Below, in pieces: positions 1 to 14,427 of a stretch of DNA of 64,000 nt; the first letter of the stretch is position 1; every line of letters begins with the position of its first letter. Both the position numbers and the translations under genes were made by a program. The notes beneath the pieces are model-generated. The model searched no databases and was not told the origin of the DNA. It was given only the letters and a program-made list of their open reading frames with translations. The stretch comes from Symbiodinium natans (taxonomy: Eukaryota; Sar; Dinophyceae; Suessiales; Symbiodiniaceae). The stretch spans positions 1 to 64,000 of the forward strand of contig CAJNDS010002285.1 of NCBI GenBank assembly GCA_905221605.1, given 5' to 3'.

Positions 1-885
1 ATCAATCGACTTCATGTACCGTGGATACATGTTTGTGGCAACGTCGTTTCCAGCACATGCTTTCTCTTTCCCCCTGCTCCTCCCTCAGTACGGAGCCGGC
101 CGGCCTCGACGCTGACATCATCCGGGAGCTCAAGGCGTCAAATGGGCGTACCATCATCACGACTTCTATGACGTCTGCGCAATGGTTTTTTCTGCCAGTC
201 GCATCATTCATACTTCTCACCAGCAGGATGCAAAAAGCTCTCTGCGGGTTGTCCCCTTGCGTCTGGGTTTTCGCCGTTCGTATGCTTCTTGTTGGAAACA
301 CCGGCCTTTTCAGGCTTTGGTTTTGCAGGCTCTCAAGACACAGTGCTGGTGCGATTGTCGAGCTTCTTTGGTCTCGAAAACCAGGCCCATTTCAAGCAGA
401 TTTTTGGCACACAAAGGGTTTGGCATGTAGGAAGCAGATTCCTTCCATTGGCTTCCAGAAGGCCTTCTAGCAGCATCTAGCAGCGCTCTCTCTGCCAGGA
501 GCCCCTCTCATGTTGGATCTACTCATTTCTTCGTACAGCGTGTCTCGTCTCTGGGTTGCAACAGCTAAAGCAAACATCTGCACCGGCACATAACGAAGCC
601 TCCGAAACTTGTGACTCCCTACACCCCTAAACCCTACCTGGACTCTAACCCTGAACCCCCTAAACCCCTAAACCCTACCTAAACTCAAGCCCTAAACCCT
701 GCCTAAACTCTAACCCTGTACCTCTCTAAAAACCCTACCTAAACTCTAGCCCTGAACCCCCAAACCCCGAAACCCTACAAACTCTAACCCTGAACCCCCA
801 AACCCAACCCTGTACCCCTAAACCCTAAACCCTAAACCCTAAACCCTAAACCCTAAACATGAACCCTCCAGCTGCTGGAGATCTC

Positions 886-3800
886 CAGCCGCAACTCCGA
901 GCGCCCCGCGAAGAGCCCCACGGGGAAAGACAGCATTGTGAGCCTCGGGTGGAGTTAGGGTTTAGGGTTTAGGGTTTAGGGTTTAGGGTTTTTTTCTATT
1001 TATCCTGGCCTTGAGGGTTTAAGGTTTACCTGGAACCCCAACAACCCAATTGTTTTTGGTCGTTTGGTTTTCTACGGGTTTTTACGGGCGAATACGGGTG
1101 ATTACGGGCGTTTAGGAAATTTATGGGCGTTCTGCTTTTGGCTCTTGAAATTACGGATATTTATGGGCGTTTAGTGGTTTTTGAGGATTGGTGCAGAATT
1201 ATGGGCGTGTAGGGGTTTTATGGGCGTTTAGTGGTTTTTGGGGATTGGTGCAGAATTATGGGCGTGTAGGGGTTTTATGGGCGTTCAGTGGTTTTTGAGG
1301 ATTGGTGCAGAATTATGGGAATTAGGGGTTTCGGGGTTGATCCAAACAAACAGGGCTGAGCATGCCAAACACAACCAATAGGGTGTACCTTGATAACAAC
1401 GGCAGGCTAGCCCTTACATCAGATGTTTTGGCCACCTACAAGAAATGTCCCAAATTTCTGAGGCTTGGAGTTTGCCAAGTTCTTAGCGTAGGGTTTAAGG
1501 ACACTTTCAGAAAGCAGCTTGCGTGGGGTCTAAAATCTTTGGCGGCCGGGCTCTTGGCGCGTTTCGCTTACGGCTTGGGGTTTAGGAGTTATGTCATATG
1601 CAAAGCCTGTCTTGAGCCCCCTTCTGACTGCCTAAGCCCAACTCAAAGCCCGCAACTTGATGTGCCAACAATCCCCCAGATAATTCCCGCTCCTCAATGT
1701 TGAATCTCCCTACCCTCTGGTCTTGATGACATTGAATCTTCCCGTTTATTGCGTTTTCAGTATGTGGGTGAAGGGAAGACTTCATATTGGCCGGGAGGAT
1801 GGGCGGGGGTAGTGCAAGATCACCGGCAGGATGAGTTTAGGGTTTAGGGGTTTAGTGTTTAGGATGTAGGCATTTCGGGATTCAGGATTTAGGGAGAAAC
1901 GCGAACACTCCTGACCTAAACCCTGCACTTCGTAGATCCTCCCTCGGCGAGTCCTCGAAACGGCAATCCCAAACCCCCAACAAACCCGAAAACTAATGCC
2001 CCAAGCCCAAACCCTGAATCCTGAAAACCTATAAGCCTTTAGACCCCTAGAAGCCCTATGCCCCAAACATTTGCTGGATGGCCCTGCACCCTAAACCCCT
2101 TTTAACACGAAACCCACGCACACCCTAGAACCATGGAACTAAACTCTCTGACTCCCAAACCCCAGACTGCAAACCCTAAACTCTAAAGACCCGAAACCAC
2201 CAAAACATACCAAAACCCTAAGCTCCTCCACCAAACCCTAAGCCCTAAACCCTAAAGCCACGTGGCGGCGCGGGGAGCAGCGATCCGGGAACTGCCCCCA
2301 GCATCACTGGCACGGCTATCGCGCGGTCTCAGGCGTCGGGAGGTTCTGGAGGTTTATGAAGGGTTTGGAGCCCAAGATGACCCTAAACCCTAAACCCTAA
2401 ACCCTAATTTCAGGATGACCACGGAACCGAACCGCGAACCGGGAAACCGGAACCGTAGGAACCGTGAAAGAACCGAACCGTGAACGAACCGTACCGGCTA
2501 CGAACCGTCAACAACCGAACCGGAAAGGGTTCCATCGAAAAAAGGCACACTTTCGGTGCGGTGCCTTGGTAAAGAGGCCCCGCACCGAAAACGTACCTTG
2601 GTGCCTTAATGAGCCTCAAGAAGCCGAAAAAGGGTACGTTTTCGGTGCGGTGCCTTGGCAAAGAGGCCCCCGCACCAAAACGTACCGTTTTGGTGCCTTA
2701 TTGGCTTCAAGAAGCCGAAAAAGGGTACGTTTTCGGTGCGGGGTCTTGGGAAAGGACCCAGGGTTTAGCCAGGGTTTCCCGGTTTGCGGATAAAGGTTTA
2801 GGTTTGGGTTTCATCAATTTGAACTTCAATCAAGAACCGTGCGAACCGTCGAACCGAACCGTTCCAACCGAACCGTGTACGAACCGTCATCGGATCATTA
2901 AAGGTTCGGTTCATTGCAAACCGAACCGAAAGGAACCGTGGCCACCCTGCTAAACCCTAAAGCCTAAAGCCTAAAGCCTAAAGCCTAAAGCCTAAAGCCT
3001 AAACCCTAAACCCTAAACCCTAACCCTAAACCTTTGTGGGGGGTTTCGAGGTGAAGGTATCATGCCGGACTGAACGCCCGTAATGGCTTAGGGTCTAGGG
3101 TTGCATAGGACTCAGGGCTTACGACTTGGGTTAGGGTTCAGGGTTCAGGGTTCAGGGTTCAGGGTTCAGGGTTCAGGGTTTAGGGCTTGGGGTTTAAGCA
3201 TCTTGGAGCGAATAGGGGAACTGGAGTACTCCGTAGGCCACATGCTCCTTGACGCTGAAGAACGGAAAACGTGGCCGTTTAAGTAGACTTGAATAGGGAA
3301 CCGCAAACAGAGAATGAAAAAACTGCCTAAATGCCCTAAATCTGAAACCCTAAACCCTAAACCCTAAACCCTGAACCCTGAACCCTGAACCCTGAACCCT
3401 GAACCCTGAACCTTAAAGCCGAAAGCCTAACGCCTAAAGCCTAAACCCTGAACCCTTCACCGCAGCTTCCTTTGTAGCCGGGAGCTGTGTGCCAGGCTGA
3501 TGTTGAAAACCTTCGCGCAGACCTCCCCGAGAGTCAGACCTTCCACAGGACAGATTTGAGGATCAGGGGGGCTTAGGTTTTAAACCACCTCAACCAACCC
3601 TAAGCCCTAAACCCTAATACCTATAAACCCAACTACGCGCAAACCTTCGACTAACGCTAAACACTGAGCCCTAACCCCCAAAAAACTCCCTGGACACCAC
3701 TCTTTCATGTTTGGGTACGGCGTTTAACATTCCGAAGAATTTGAAGAAGCCCCTGAACTCCTCAAACCCTAAACCCTGAACCCTGAGCCCTAAACCCTCA

Positions 3801-6348
3801 AACCCTCCGAATTGCCTAAACCCTAAACCAGCCGAAGCCCTAAACTCTTCAAAAGGAACCGAGCTCTCACTCTTCAAAAAAAGATTGGGCTTCGGGTTTA
3901 GGGTTTAGGGTTTAGGGTTTTGGGGTTTAGAGCACACTCTTGATCCTAGATTTAAAGTCGGGCCTGGAACCAGGGCTGAGCACTTGTTAGACTGAAGAAT
4001 TTTAGGGCTTTAGGGTATAGGGTTTAGGGTTTTAGGGTTTTAGGGTTTTAGGGTTTTAGGGTTTTAGGGTTTTAGGGTTTTAGGGTTTTAGGGTTTTAGT
4101 TTTAGGGATTTAGGGTTGTAGGGTTTTAGGGTTTTCGGGTTTAGGGTTTAGGGTGTGAGGGTTTAGGGTTTAGGGCAACTCCATCCCCCCCCGTTGCTCG
4201 GAGAGCTGCCGTAGAAGAGGAGCGGGAAGAAGATACCGCCCACGAGGCCTTCGTGACGCTTGAAGTAGGGTTTAGGGTTTAGGGTTTAGGGTTTAGGGTT
4301 TAGGGTTTAAGGTTTAGGGTTTAGGGTTTAGGGCTTTGGGTTTAGGGTTTTAGGGTTCAGGGATTAGGGTTTAGGGTTTGGGGCTTAAGGCTTCGGGCTT
4401 AGGGTTCAGCATCTCAAGTCCAGGCATTCACTAGTCAAGCAGTTTGTCCAGCGCTGGAATCATACCCACCTGCCCAAAGAATCCAAGAAAATCTAAAGTT
4501 CACTCAGTCTATACAAATTCTTAATGTTCTTTACATGCGACAAGACGCACAACAAGAATGCATGAACCTGGAACCACCCTACCCTAAACCTAAACACACC
4601 CTGTAGACCTGTCGACCCTGAATGCCAGATGCAAGGCACTGAACGACGGAAATTGCCGAACACTGGTGTCGATCGACCGGATTTTGCCGAACACTAAGGT
4701 GCCGATTGACGGGAATTTGCGGAACACTGGTGCCGATTGACCAGGATTTTCCGAACTCTGGTGGCCGATTGAAACACTGAGGGCCGATGGACCGGAATTT
4801 GCCGAACACTGTCACTGATTGACCGGAATCCGCCGAACACTGGTGGCCGAACATTGGTGGCTGATTGACCGCATGTTTGCCAAATATTCAAACGAATCAA
4901 ACAAATACATATACACATACAATCACATACACATACACATACATACATACAGACAGACATACATATTTATATATATATATGTATATATGTATATACATAT
5001 ATATGTGATATATACATATATATGCATATATCAGGTAAGAGAGGACTGGGGGTTTGCGAGGGTTTAAGGCTTAAGGTGCCTACCTTCCCAGGCCCTCCAT
5101 TAAACTTAAGGACATTGACATTGACCCAAATGTGTTGCCAGGAGGGGGCTGGAAAGCGAATTGACCTTAACCCCTAACCCTAAACCCTAAACCCTAAACC
5201 CCAAACCCCTACCCCCCCCCCCCCCCCCCAACCAGGGAAAACTCGGACGGGTGTCTTGCATCCCAGATACCACCGTGGGCACATGCCCAGTATGCCACGC
5301 ATTTGGCTACCGCAGTGCCTGCCATGCCAACTGGCTTAGGGCTTCTAGCCCGAAACCCTAAACCCTAAACCCTAAGCCTCAAACCCTAAACCCTAAACTC
5401 CCTAAACCCTAAGCCCAGAGCCCTGGGGTTGAGGGGGTTGAGGGCCGCCAGGGCCTGTATAAACTGCCCAAACATGTACGTACGGATTGGACTCTTTGTT
5501 TCCAAGTCAGGGGCTTCGATGTGGAGAGGGTGGCGATGTTCTTATGGGATTTTAGTTTAGGGATTAGGGTTTAGGCTTTAGGGCAAGCTCATGAGGTCCC
5601 GTGAACACGGAACCCCGAGACGCAACAGCCTAAACCGTAAAGAAGCTCTACCCGCCTCCTAAAACCTGCCAAGACCCAAAATGACAACTACTCTTTGGGT
5701 CGACTTGTAACCATCATGCACATGCTGTGTTCAAGTGGTAAACTACTTTGTTGATATTCCAGCCGGTCTGGAAACACGTGGCGCAGCTCCAGGACAGGAT
5801 TTTGCAAGGATTGGGGTTTGAGGGAGGGCTCAGGATTTTGGGTTCAGGGTTTAGGTTTTAGGGTTTGGGGTTGAGGCTACAGTCTACTAGGGTTGATGGC
5901 AATAACCTGAAAAACAAAAGGCACCCCTTTTGTGCATAATGGGGGGGCGGGGGGGGGTATGACGGAACCTATGATCCACCCAACCCCAAACCCTAAGCCC
6001 GACAGTAACCCTCCACCCCCCCCCAACCGCAAACCCTAGACCCCTAAAGTTTAAGATTCCCTTATAGGGTTTAGGGTTTAGGGTTTAGGTTTTCAGGGTT
6101 TCCCATATTTACGTCCTTTGGGTTTGCGAATCGCGGCTTGCGCTTCGAACTGTGCTAGGGGGCACCCACCAACGTGCCCGTCGTCAACTGCCCGGCGAAC
6201 CTGCGGACCACGCAAGGAGTCATGGAGCTCTACTAGGGTTTAGGGTTTAGGCTTTAGGCTTTAGGATTTAGGGTTTAGGGTTCTAGAGGTTTGCTTCAGC
6301 TGCATTGTAAAATCTGGGATGGCTGTTTTCATGAGCAAATGGGAGCAC

Positions 6349-6379
<31 letters not shown>

Positions 6380-9300
6380 GGAAGATTCTTTTTGGGATTT
6401 GAGGGGTTAAGCTTAAACCCTTTTAAACCCTACAGACCGGCTGGTCCAGGGCACCGTGGAAACTCAGGGCCACGTGTGCGCCAGCCGCCCTTGTTCTTGT
6501 TGTGGCTTAGGGTGTCATTGCGGTTTGGGGCCTAGCCTCTCCTGGCGCAAGTTGAGGGTTAAGGCCTTAGGTGGTTTGTTAAGGGGACTTCAGGTGGAAG
6601 GGCCTGAATCACCACTAAACCCTTGAGCCCCCTAAGTCCTCTTAAATCATGAACACCCTGAACGCCTAAGCCCCAAACCCTGAGCCCCGAAAACCTTGGA
6701 CCCCCAAGGCCCTTAAGCATTAAACAACATTCAGGAGCCAAGTGTCTTCATCGTTGGCCCCATGGCTGACTTTCCGCTGCTTATCGTCAGGGGGTACATG
6801 AACACAGCCACCTGGTGCAGAAGGCATAGGGTTCAGGGTCTAGGGTTAAGGGTTGAAGGTCTGGGTTTGTGGTTAAGAGTTCCCCAAACCTCCCAGCAAA
6901 GGCATACCTACATCGAAAGGCGTCAAATCGTAAGGAACATTTCGGAGTAGCCCTTGGGTTCCAGAAGTTGACTCCCTATGGAGGGCAGTACAAGGTCTGG
7001 GTTTGGTGCGTCCTACTTCGACTTCCTTAAACCCCACACCCTGAACCCTACAGCCCCTGGTCCACTAAAATCCTTGAACCCGACCTAAAACCCTAAACCC
7101 TGACGCCTCGCACACCCAAGCTGAGCCCACAGCTCCCTGAAGATTGGAGCCAGAACCCGTAAACTGCCATGGTTGTGCTTCTTTGTAGGGCATGGCGGGA
7201 ATGAGGTACCCAACAGAATGCCTTGAAGGGTATGTATAGGGGGATAATTATCGGGTATTCCTATAATTCCCTACTAAGAACCAGCAAGCCTATTGACTCT
7301 GAGCCACTGAAGCAGCATTTCCTACGCCGAAAACCTCACACCAAGAATCCGAAACCCCCGAGCCAGGAGCTGGGAAAGTCTGTGGGGTCGAGTTAAGGGT
7401 TGAGGGTCTAAATTCGGGGTTTGGGGCTTTAGGGTTAAAGGTTGGGATGTTCCCCCTTGTACTAACAGTCCTTAATGGGGGTTATAACTATGATCCCTGT
7501 TAAGGACTGTTAGTATAAGGAGGATCATCCCAAGTTAAAGGGTTCACGGTGTAGGCTCCATCTTTAACCGAGCCACGCCCGCGAGTAGGCCCCCAAAAGA
7601 GGCCAACACCACCTGCCGGGTACGCCTTGGGCAAACGGGGTTGGACATTCTCTCCGAGGCAAGGGGGGGGGGGGGATTGAGGGTTTGTTTACTGGCAGTC
7701 TGCGGTTCATGTTTCCCCTTAAGCCCCAACGCCCTACTGAAGCCCCAAAATCCTCAGAGACCACGCCGAAAGTAATTTAAGAGTTTCATGCGGTTTCGGT
7801 TGCACCATTTCAGGACCTGGGGAAGCCTTTAAATAACTCTTAGGGCGGGCTTGCGCCACCTTATGGGGCTTACTTAGGGTTTGCGGTTTCGGGTTTTCCC
7901 TAAACCCTAAACCCTAAACCCTAAACCCTAAACCCTAAACCCGAAACCCTAAACCGTTTTGATGTTTAGGGTTTAGGGGAATCCTTTCGGGCTTCAGGGC
8001 TTAAGGGCTTACGAGTTTGGATCCTCGGATCTGAACCCCACAGCTCAAAGAAACAGACTGAAGCCCTGGACCCTAAACCCTGTAGACCCTAAACCCTAAA
8101 CCCTCAGCCTTAAACCCTAAACCCTGTAGACCCTAAATCCTCAGCCTTAAACCCTAAACCCTATAGATTCTAAACCCTACAGACCCTAAACCCTAAACCC
8201 TAAACCCTAAACCCTAAACCCTAAACCCTAAACCCTAAACCCTAAACCCTAAACCCTAAACAATAAACCCTAAACCCTACAGACCCTACAACCCTGCAAT
8301 CTCTAACTCCTGGCCGGCTGCTGCCCCAATTTCCGCTCAAGGGGTCGCCCAATGAGGCCAAAGATCCCCTGCCATGGAAACTTTGGAGTTGAAGGGGTTT
8401 AGGGTTTAGGGTTTAGGGTTTAGGGTTTAGGGTTTAGGGTTGAGCTTAAGAGGATTTAAGGGCTTCAAGAGTTTTAAGGTTGGGATGTTCCCCCTTATAC
8501 TAACAGTACTAGGGATGATAGTACCCCCGATTAGAAATCCGTATTAAGGACTGTTGGTAAAAGGGGGAACATGCTAACTCTAGGGCTGGCCAACAGCCCC
8601 TATCCCCTCACTACGCAGCGATCCGGATCGACCCCTCAACACTAGACCTTGAAGCCTAGAGCCACCTTTTGTAAACTATTGAGCCTAAACCGCTGCTAAT
8701 TTGGGGACTTAGGTTGGGATGTTCCCCCTTCATACTAACAGTCCTTAATAAGGAATATGGTACTATAATCCCACTTCATCATTACAATAGATCTCCAGGA
8801 TGGAGACACAAGGGCCTCAAAGGACTGTTAGACTGTTAGTATAAGGGGGAACATCTCAAGGCTTAGGGTTTAAGGTTTCAACCTGAGACTATTGGACCTT
8901 CAGTCACAGTGCTTTGAACACTCAACCTCAAGGAGTAAATCCTGAACCGCGCTGCCATCCAAACCCTGAACCCAAAACGTCAAGACAAAATTAAAAATTA
9001 GATAATCATAATCATAGCAAGAAAAAATAATAATAGCAATAATAATTATAATAACAATAATAATAACAATAATAGCTAGAATTTGATAATCGAGCCGAGC
9101 GGCTACTTTTAAGACATGACTGTCCCTTGAGAAGGCACCATCTCGCACGGACGCCCAGTCATATATCTCTGCCGGACCAAAGTTCAGTCTGTTGCTGATG
9201 CTCAACCCTAAACCCTAAACCCTAACCCTAAACCCTAAACCCTAAACCCTAAACCCTAAACCCCAGGATCCAGCTCCCTCCAGATTCCCAAACTACGACA

Positions 9301-11512
9301 CAACGGCCGCAGACCACGCCTTGATGATGGCGCCAATGATGATGAAGATCCTGAGGGACAGGGAGGCAAGGGGGGTTTAGGGTTTAGGGTTTAGGGTTTA
9401 GGGTTTAGGGTTTAGGTTTAGGGTTTAGGGTTTAGGGCCCTGCAGAAGTTACAGCGTGGTGAGGGCGATCCTTTCTTAAAGGGCAATGAAGGGACCAAGA
9501 TGTTTCCTAGGGTGAGGGGTTTGGGGACTTAAGTTGCAAACACCTTTGGGTCAATCCTCCCCGCAACTCTCTGCACAACGGGCTTAGGGTTTAGGGTTCC
9601 GGGTTTCGCAACAAACCCTATGAACTAGTACACTCAATCCAAAACATTGATACGCAGAGGTTTGAGGTGCACCCTATACCCCTAATTACCTAAATCACAC
9701 GAACCCCAATATCAGCCCTAAACCCCCTGTTTTAACAACTTAAAGTTGCCCTCATTCTCCGACAAAGCGCAGTGCCGCCGCAGCTGCAGCAAAGCCCAAA
9801 CCGACACCAAGGAAGACGGACAAGTTGTCGTAAGGCTTCGCCTCACAGGTGTCGGGTTTAGGGTTTAGAGAGGGTTCTGGTGCGAAGCTTCTCCAACAAC
9901 CCAGGATTTCGAAGGTTGAACTGCGCAACTTTCCGAAGAAGCGAGAGGCCCCCAAACAAGCTCTTGCCCAAGTAAATGTTTCGGGTAAGTGACAGTTCGC
10001 ACTTCGTCTTAATCAATGAAAAGCCGTCGGTTCGAACCAGACCTGAACCCCAACCCTAAACCCTAAACCCAAACCCTAAACTCTAAACCCCAAACCCCAA
10101 ACCCTAAACCCTCAACCCCCTGAAGCAACATGGCGGTGGACAGGCCAAGCTGCGTAGTATGGGCGGGAGGTGAGGGGCGTGGGCTCGATGGCCCAGCGCA
10201 TGACGAAGGCCGACGTGGCAGCCTTGGAACAATGCAGTTCGGAGGTCACAGCAAACCCGCCATCAGCCTGAAAACCGCTAGGCGCAACCCAAAATCCCAA
10301 ACACCCTACACGATCAAATTCTTCAAGCCCTAAACGCTAAACATCCCTAAACCCTAAACCCTAAACCCTAAACCCTGAACCCTGAACCCTAAACCCGAAA
10401 CCTGGGTGGGGAAAGCCCGGACCCGGCTGAGAATCCCGACCGGTACCATGAAGGCCATCACCTTTCTTGGTAGCCTCCGACCTGCTCAGGGTTTAGGGTT
10501 TAGGGTTTAGGGTTTAGGGTTTAGGGTTTAGGGTTTAGGGTTTAGGGTTTAGGGTTTAGGGTTTAGGGTTTAGGGTTTAGGGTTTAGGGTTTAGGGGTTA
10601 AAGCCTTGATGTCTGTGATGTATACGCCCTGCGCGAAGTTTGGGCTACGATGCCTACAGGCCGACACATGATTCAAAAAGCATGCTCAAGGCTGCTGTTC
10701 GGGCCTAAAAGAGCATCAGCAAAACAGGGTTAGGCCGTATTCGCAGCTCTAAACCCCAAACTGGAATGGAATGAGGACTGGTGAGGATGTCGGAAACCGG
10801 CTTGAGTCTTCAGGCCCTCAGGCTTTGAGATTTGATGCTCGGGTCTTTTTCGACGGGTTTGTTAGGGCTGAGGGTTTGGAGTGTGGGATTCGGGGATGAG
10901 TATACAAACGTAAGGCGTCGCCGAGCCACATTGAGGCAGGGTCTTTCTTGTTGGTTTTGGTGTGTATACATTGAATTTTAACATCCGCCGAGGCCTCGGG
11001 CCGAAGGTGTATAGGTTGTGAGAACAGGCACCCCCCTCCAAATCCTCCCCCAGGCCCAAACCCTTTTTCGGACCACTTTTTTTCCTCAAACGGGTACCCC
11101 CCCTAGGAAACCGGGGTCCGCAAGCGGACGGTTCGCCAGGACCAGAGGCGCTGGCCAGGCCGAGGCGGGTCGCGTAGCGTTAAAATACATTACACTACAT
11201 TACGTTACATTACATTACATTCCATTACATTCCTTTACATTCCATTACATTCCATTACATTCCATTACATTCCATTACATTGCATTACATTCCATTAAAT
11301 TCCATTACATTCCATATTACATTCCATTACAGTCCATTGCAGTCCATTACATTCCATTACATTCCATTACAATACATGGCATTCCACTACATTACACTAC
11401 ATTACATTACGTTACATTACATTACATTCCATCACATTAAATTACGTTGCATTGCGTTGCATTGCGTTGCATTACATTGAATTCCATACATGTATATAGA
11501 GCTATCTTGCTC

Positions 11513-11599
<87 letters not shown>

Positions 11600-14390
11600 T
11601 GCTCTTGGGTGTCTTTGCTCGATAGTAGCCATAAACAGCCCTTCTTGACATGGTCCCGTTGTTCAGAACGGTTCTCCGAGCCATGGTCCCTTTTTGGAGG
11701 TTCCACTAAGTACTACTGGAACACGGAGCCTGCATAATTTGGGTGCCCCCCAAGCCTAAAGGGTTTAGGGTTTGGTGTCTGGGGTTTCGGGCTGCCCTAA
11801 AACCCTAAAACCCTGAAAACCCTAAAACCTCAAAGCCTGAACCCTGAACCCCTAAAACCCTAACACCCTAGAAAACCCCAAAAACCCTCAAAAGCCTGAA
11901 CCCTGAACCCTAAACCCTAAACCCTAAAAACTTTCAGCCCAGGACAGCGCCTGTCATGAACTCATCCTCACCGGCATGGCGCTCGGTGCCCGCCGTGGCG
12001 ACTTCGGCCACGAGGATCACCGAAACCTGGAAGCCGGGGCTCAGAGCTTCCCTAACCCTAAACCCTAAACCCTAAACCCTAAACCCTTAACCCTTAACCC
12101 TTAAACGCTAAACCCTGAACCCTAAAAGCCCTAGACCCTAAACCTGCTAAGCCCCATAAACTCTCTACAACTTACAAACCCTAAACCCTAGATGAATCTT
12201 AAACCCTAAACACTTCACCCTGCCTACTGTGCAAGAAGCCTGAGCTCACCGAGGCTGTAGATTTCTTGTTCCGGGCATGTGCCTCTAGCCCATGATCGGG
12301 GATCGGTAAAAACACCCATGACTTGGGGTTTAGGAACTTGGGGTTTAGGGTTCAGGGCTACGTGGGAGGGCTTGGTCTCTGAACATATCGCCGGATATCT
12401 TGAGGCAATCGGTCTCCGGGCATGATGTTGCGGCGTGGAGCCAGGGCAAGACCGCGGCACTTACCAAGACACCTTGTTTTGGCAGTTGACCGAGTTTCAT
12501 GGCTCACATCTGCAACCCAAACGCGCTGCACGCGGAAAGCCATATGCAGCCTACACAAAACTGCAGCAAATCCACACCTCCAGTCCCCAACCCGAAGCCC
12601 TAGGTCCCAGGTTACCGAAGAAACCCTAAACTCTAAACCGTAAACCCTAAACCCTAGACCCTAAACCCTAAACCCTAAACCCCAAACCCGTTCCACTCCC
12701 AGCGGCAAAGGGAGCCGGGAGGATCGTCCCAAAGGCCGCCGCAAGGCCCGCAAGGATGTAGGTGCGCCTGAAGAGTTTCACAAGCTGCGGCTGGAGGGGT
12801 TTGGGATGCAGGGTTTGGGGTTTGGGGTTTGGGGTTTAGGGTTTAGGGTTTGCGGTTTAGGGTTTGGGGTTTAGGGTTTTTGGTTCAGGGTGGGGGGGAG
12901 TGTAGGGGATCCTCCGACAGAGATTGCATGCTAAAGTGGAAGGGTTAAAACACCGGGAACATCGAAGACAATCCCATGTTCAGACCTACCCATCAGAGGC
13001 TGTTTCTTAGGGGCATCCCTGCTTAACCCCAAATAGCATGATCCTTACTGAATTCTAGGAAACGCTCAGGAAAAGGGAACTACAAAGGGAGAGGGCGAGA
13101 GAGAGAGAGAGAGAGAGGCAATCAGACATTGATGCCGTCACTCTTGGACATAGACACAGACGCCTTCGGGACATACATGTTATCAGGATGTCATCCTGCT
13201 TGGACATGGAAGCCGTGCCATCAGAACATGATGTCATTGTCATCACGTTAGGACACAAACTCACAAGCCCCCCCCCCCCCCCCCGTGTCCTATACAACTT
13301 TCAAGCCAATATTGCCCTAGAATCAGAAGCCTAAAACCGACAAAACAAGCCTAACACCCCAAGGGAAGCGCTTTGGGGTGTAGGGGGTTTGGGGTTTCAG
13401 GGGTTGAGGGTTGAATTAGGGGTCGAGGTTTGACAGGCAGAAAGGTTTAACCTTCAACCCTAAACCCTAAACCCCACACCCCGCTAAACGCCAGATCCTA
13501 ATACCCTACAATCTGGTGCCAGATATTTAAATGCCACGCCACCCCCCCCCCCCCCCCAGGCCTTCGCAGATCTGCGGTGGCTTCGTCCACTGAGGGCATG
13601 CACCTTTTGGTCTCTTAGGGTTTTCCGGGTTTAGGGTTTAAGGTTGTTGAGGGTTATTAAGGGTTTAGGGGCTAGGGCTTCAGGAGTTTAGGGTCTAAGG
13701 GTTTTAGGGTGTTCGGGCTCACTCTTCCTTGAGGGTCTTGGGGGTGGCTTTAGGTGCTGCCCCTTTTGGGCAGACTCTTCCCTTGAGGGTTCCAGGGTCT
13801 AGGGTTTTTGGGGTGCCAGGGTTTTAGGTCTTTCCTTGAGAGTTTAAGGGTAGGTCCTAGGTCGTTAGGGTTTTGGGGTGTTAGAGCTTTAAGTTTTCAG
13901 GGTTTTAGGGCTTTTGGTTTTTAGGAATCTCATTCCCGCAGCCAACAAAACGGTCTCCTGGCTGGGTTCAGGGATCGACTAGGCAGCGTCTTTCGCGCCG
14001 TGCCCTACAAACCCCTAAGCCGGAAACCCATGTCGACTGGATTTTCTACTGTGCACACAGAGGTGATCAAAACGGCCTAAACCCTAAACCCTAAACCCTA
14101 AACCCCAAACCCTGAACCCTAAACCCTAAACCCTAAACCCTAAACCCTCAACCCTCAACCCTCAACCCTAAACCCTAAACCCTAAATTTTAAACCCTGAA
14201 CGACGAAGGTGTGGGGCGCTTCCCTCTTGGCTTGGGATCTGGGTTCGAATGGTTAGCGCGGAAACTTACCTTTAGGGTTTTAGGGTTTAGGGTTTAAGGT
14301 TTAGGGTTGAGGGTTTAGGGTTTAGGCTTTTGCTTGTGCATAGCAAGCTACATACAAGTAAGTCTCGCAGCTAGGAAACTGATGAAATGC

Positions 14391-14427
<37 letters not shown>

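Noticed and set aside
1362-1703. + strand frame of 113 codons
   Set aside because: Contains heptamer repeats (AGGGTTTAAGG, GGGGTTTAGG) and is against the block; not annotated.
2262-2383. + strand frame AAIRELPPASLARLSRGLRR
   Set aside because: Open about 40 codons and gene-like, but the minus strand is also open and no clear splice edges or strand support exist.
5236-5340. + strand zinc-knuckle-like frame GTCPVCHAFGYRSACHANWL after a C18 AACCAG acceptor
   Set aside because: Attractive, but the minus reading is in phase with the membrane gene and matches strand polarity. Not fully excluded.
7189-7229. + strand exon between TTTGTAG and GTATGT
   Set aside because: The minus strand gives a longer in-phase exon (7221-7157), and the apparent GTATGT donor lies at the edge of a fold-back element fragment.
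14231-14265. tRNA-like GGTTCGAAT (also 10029, 26766 and 28969)
   Set aside because: T-arm stems do not pair and A-box spacing is wrong; at 28947-28979 A- and B-like boxes are only about 13 bases apart.
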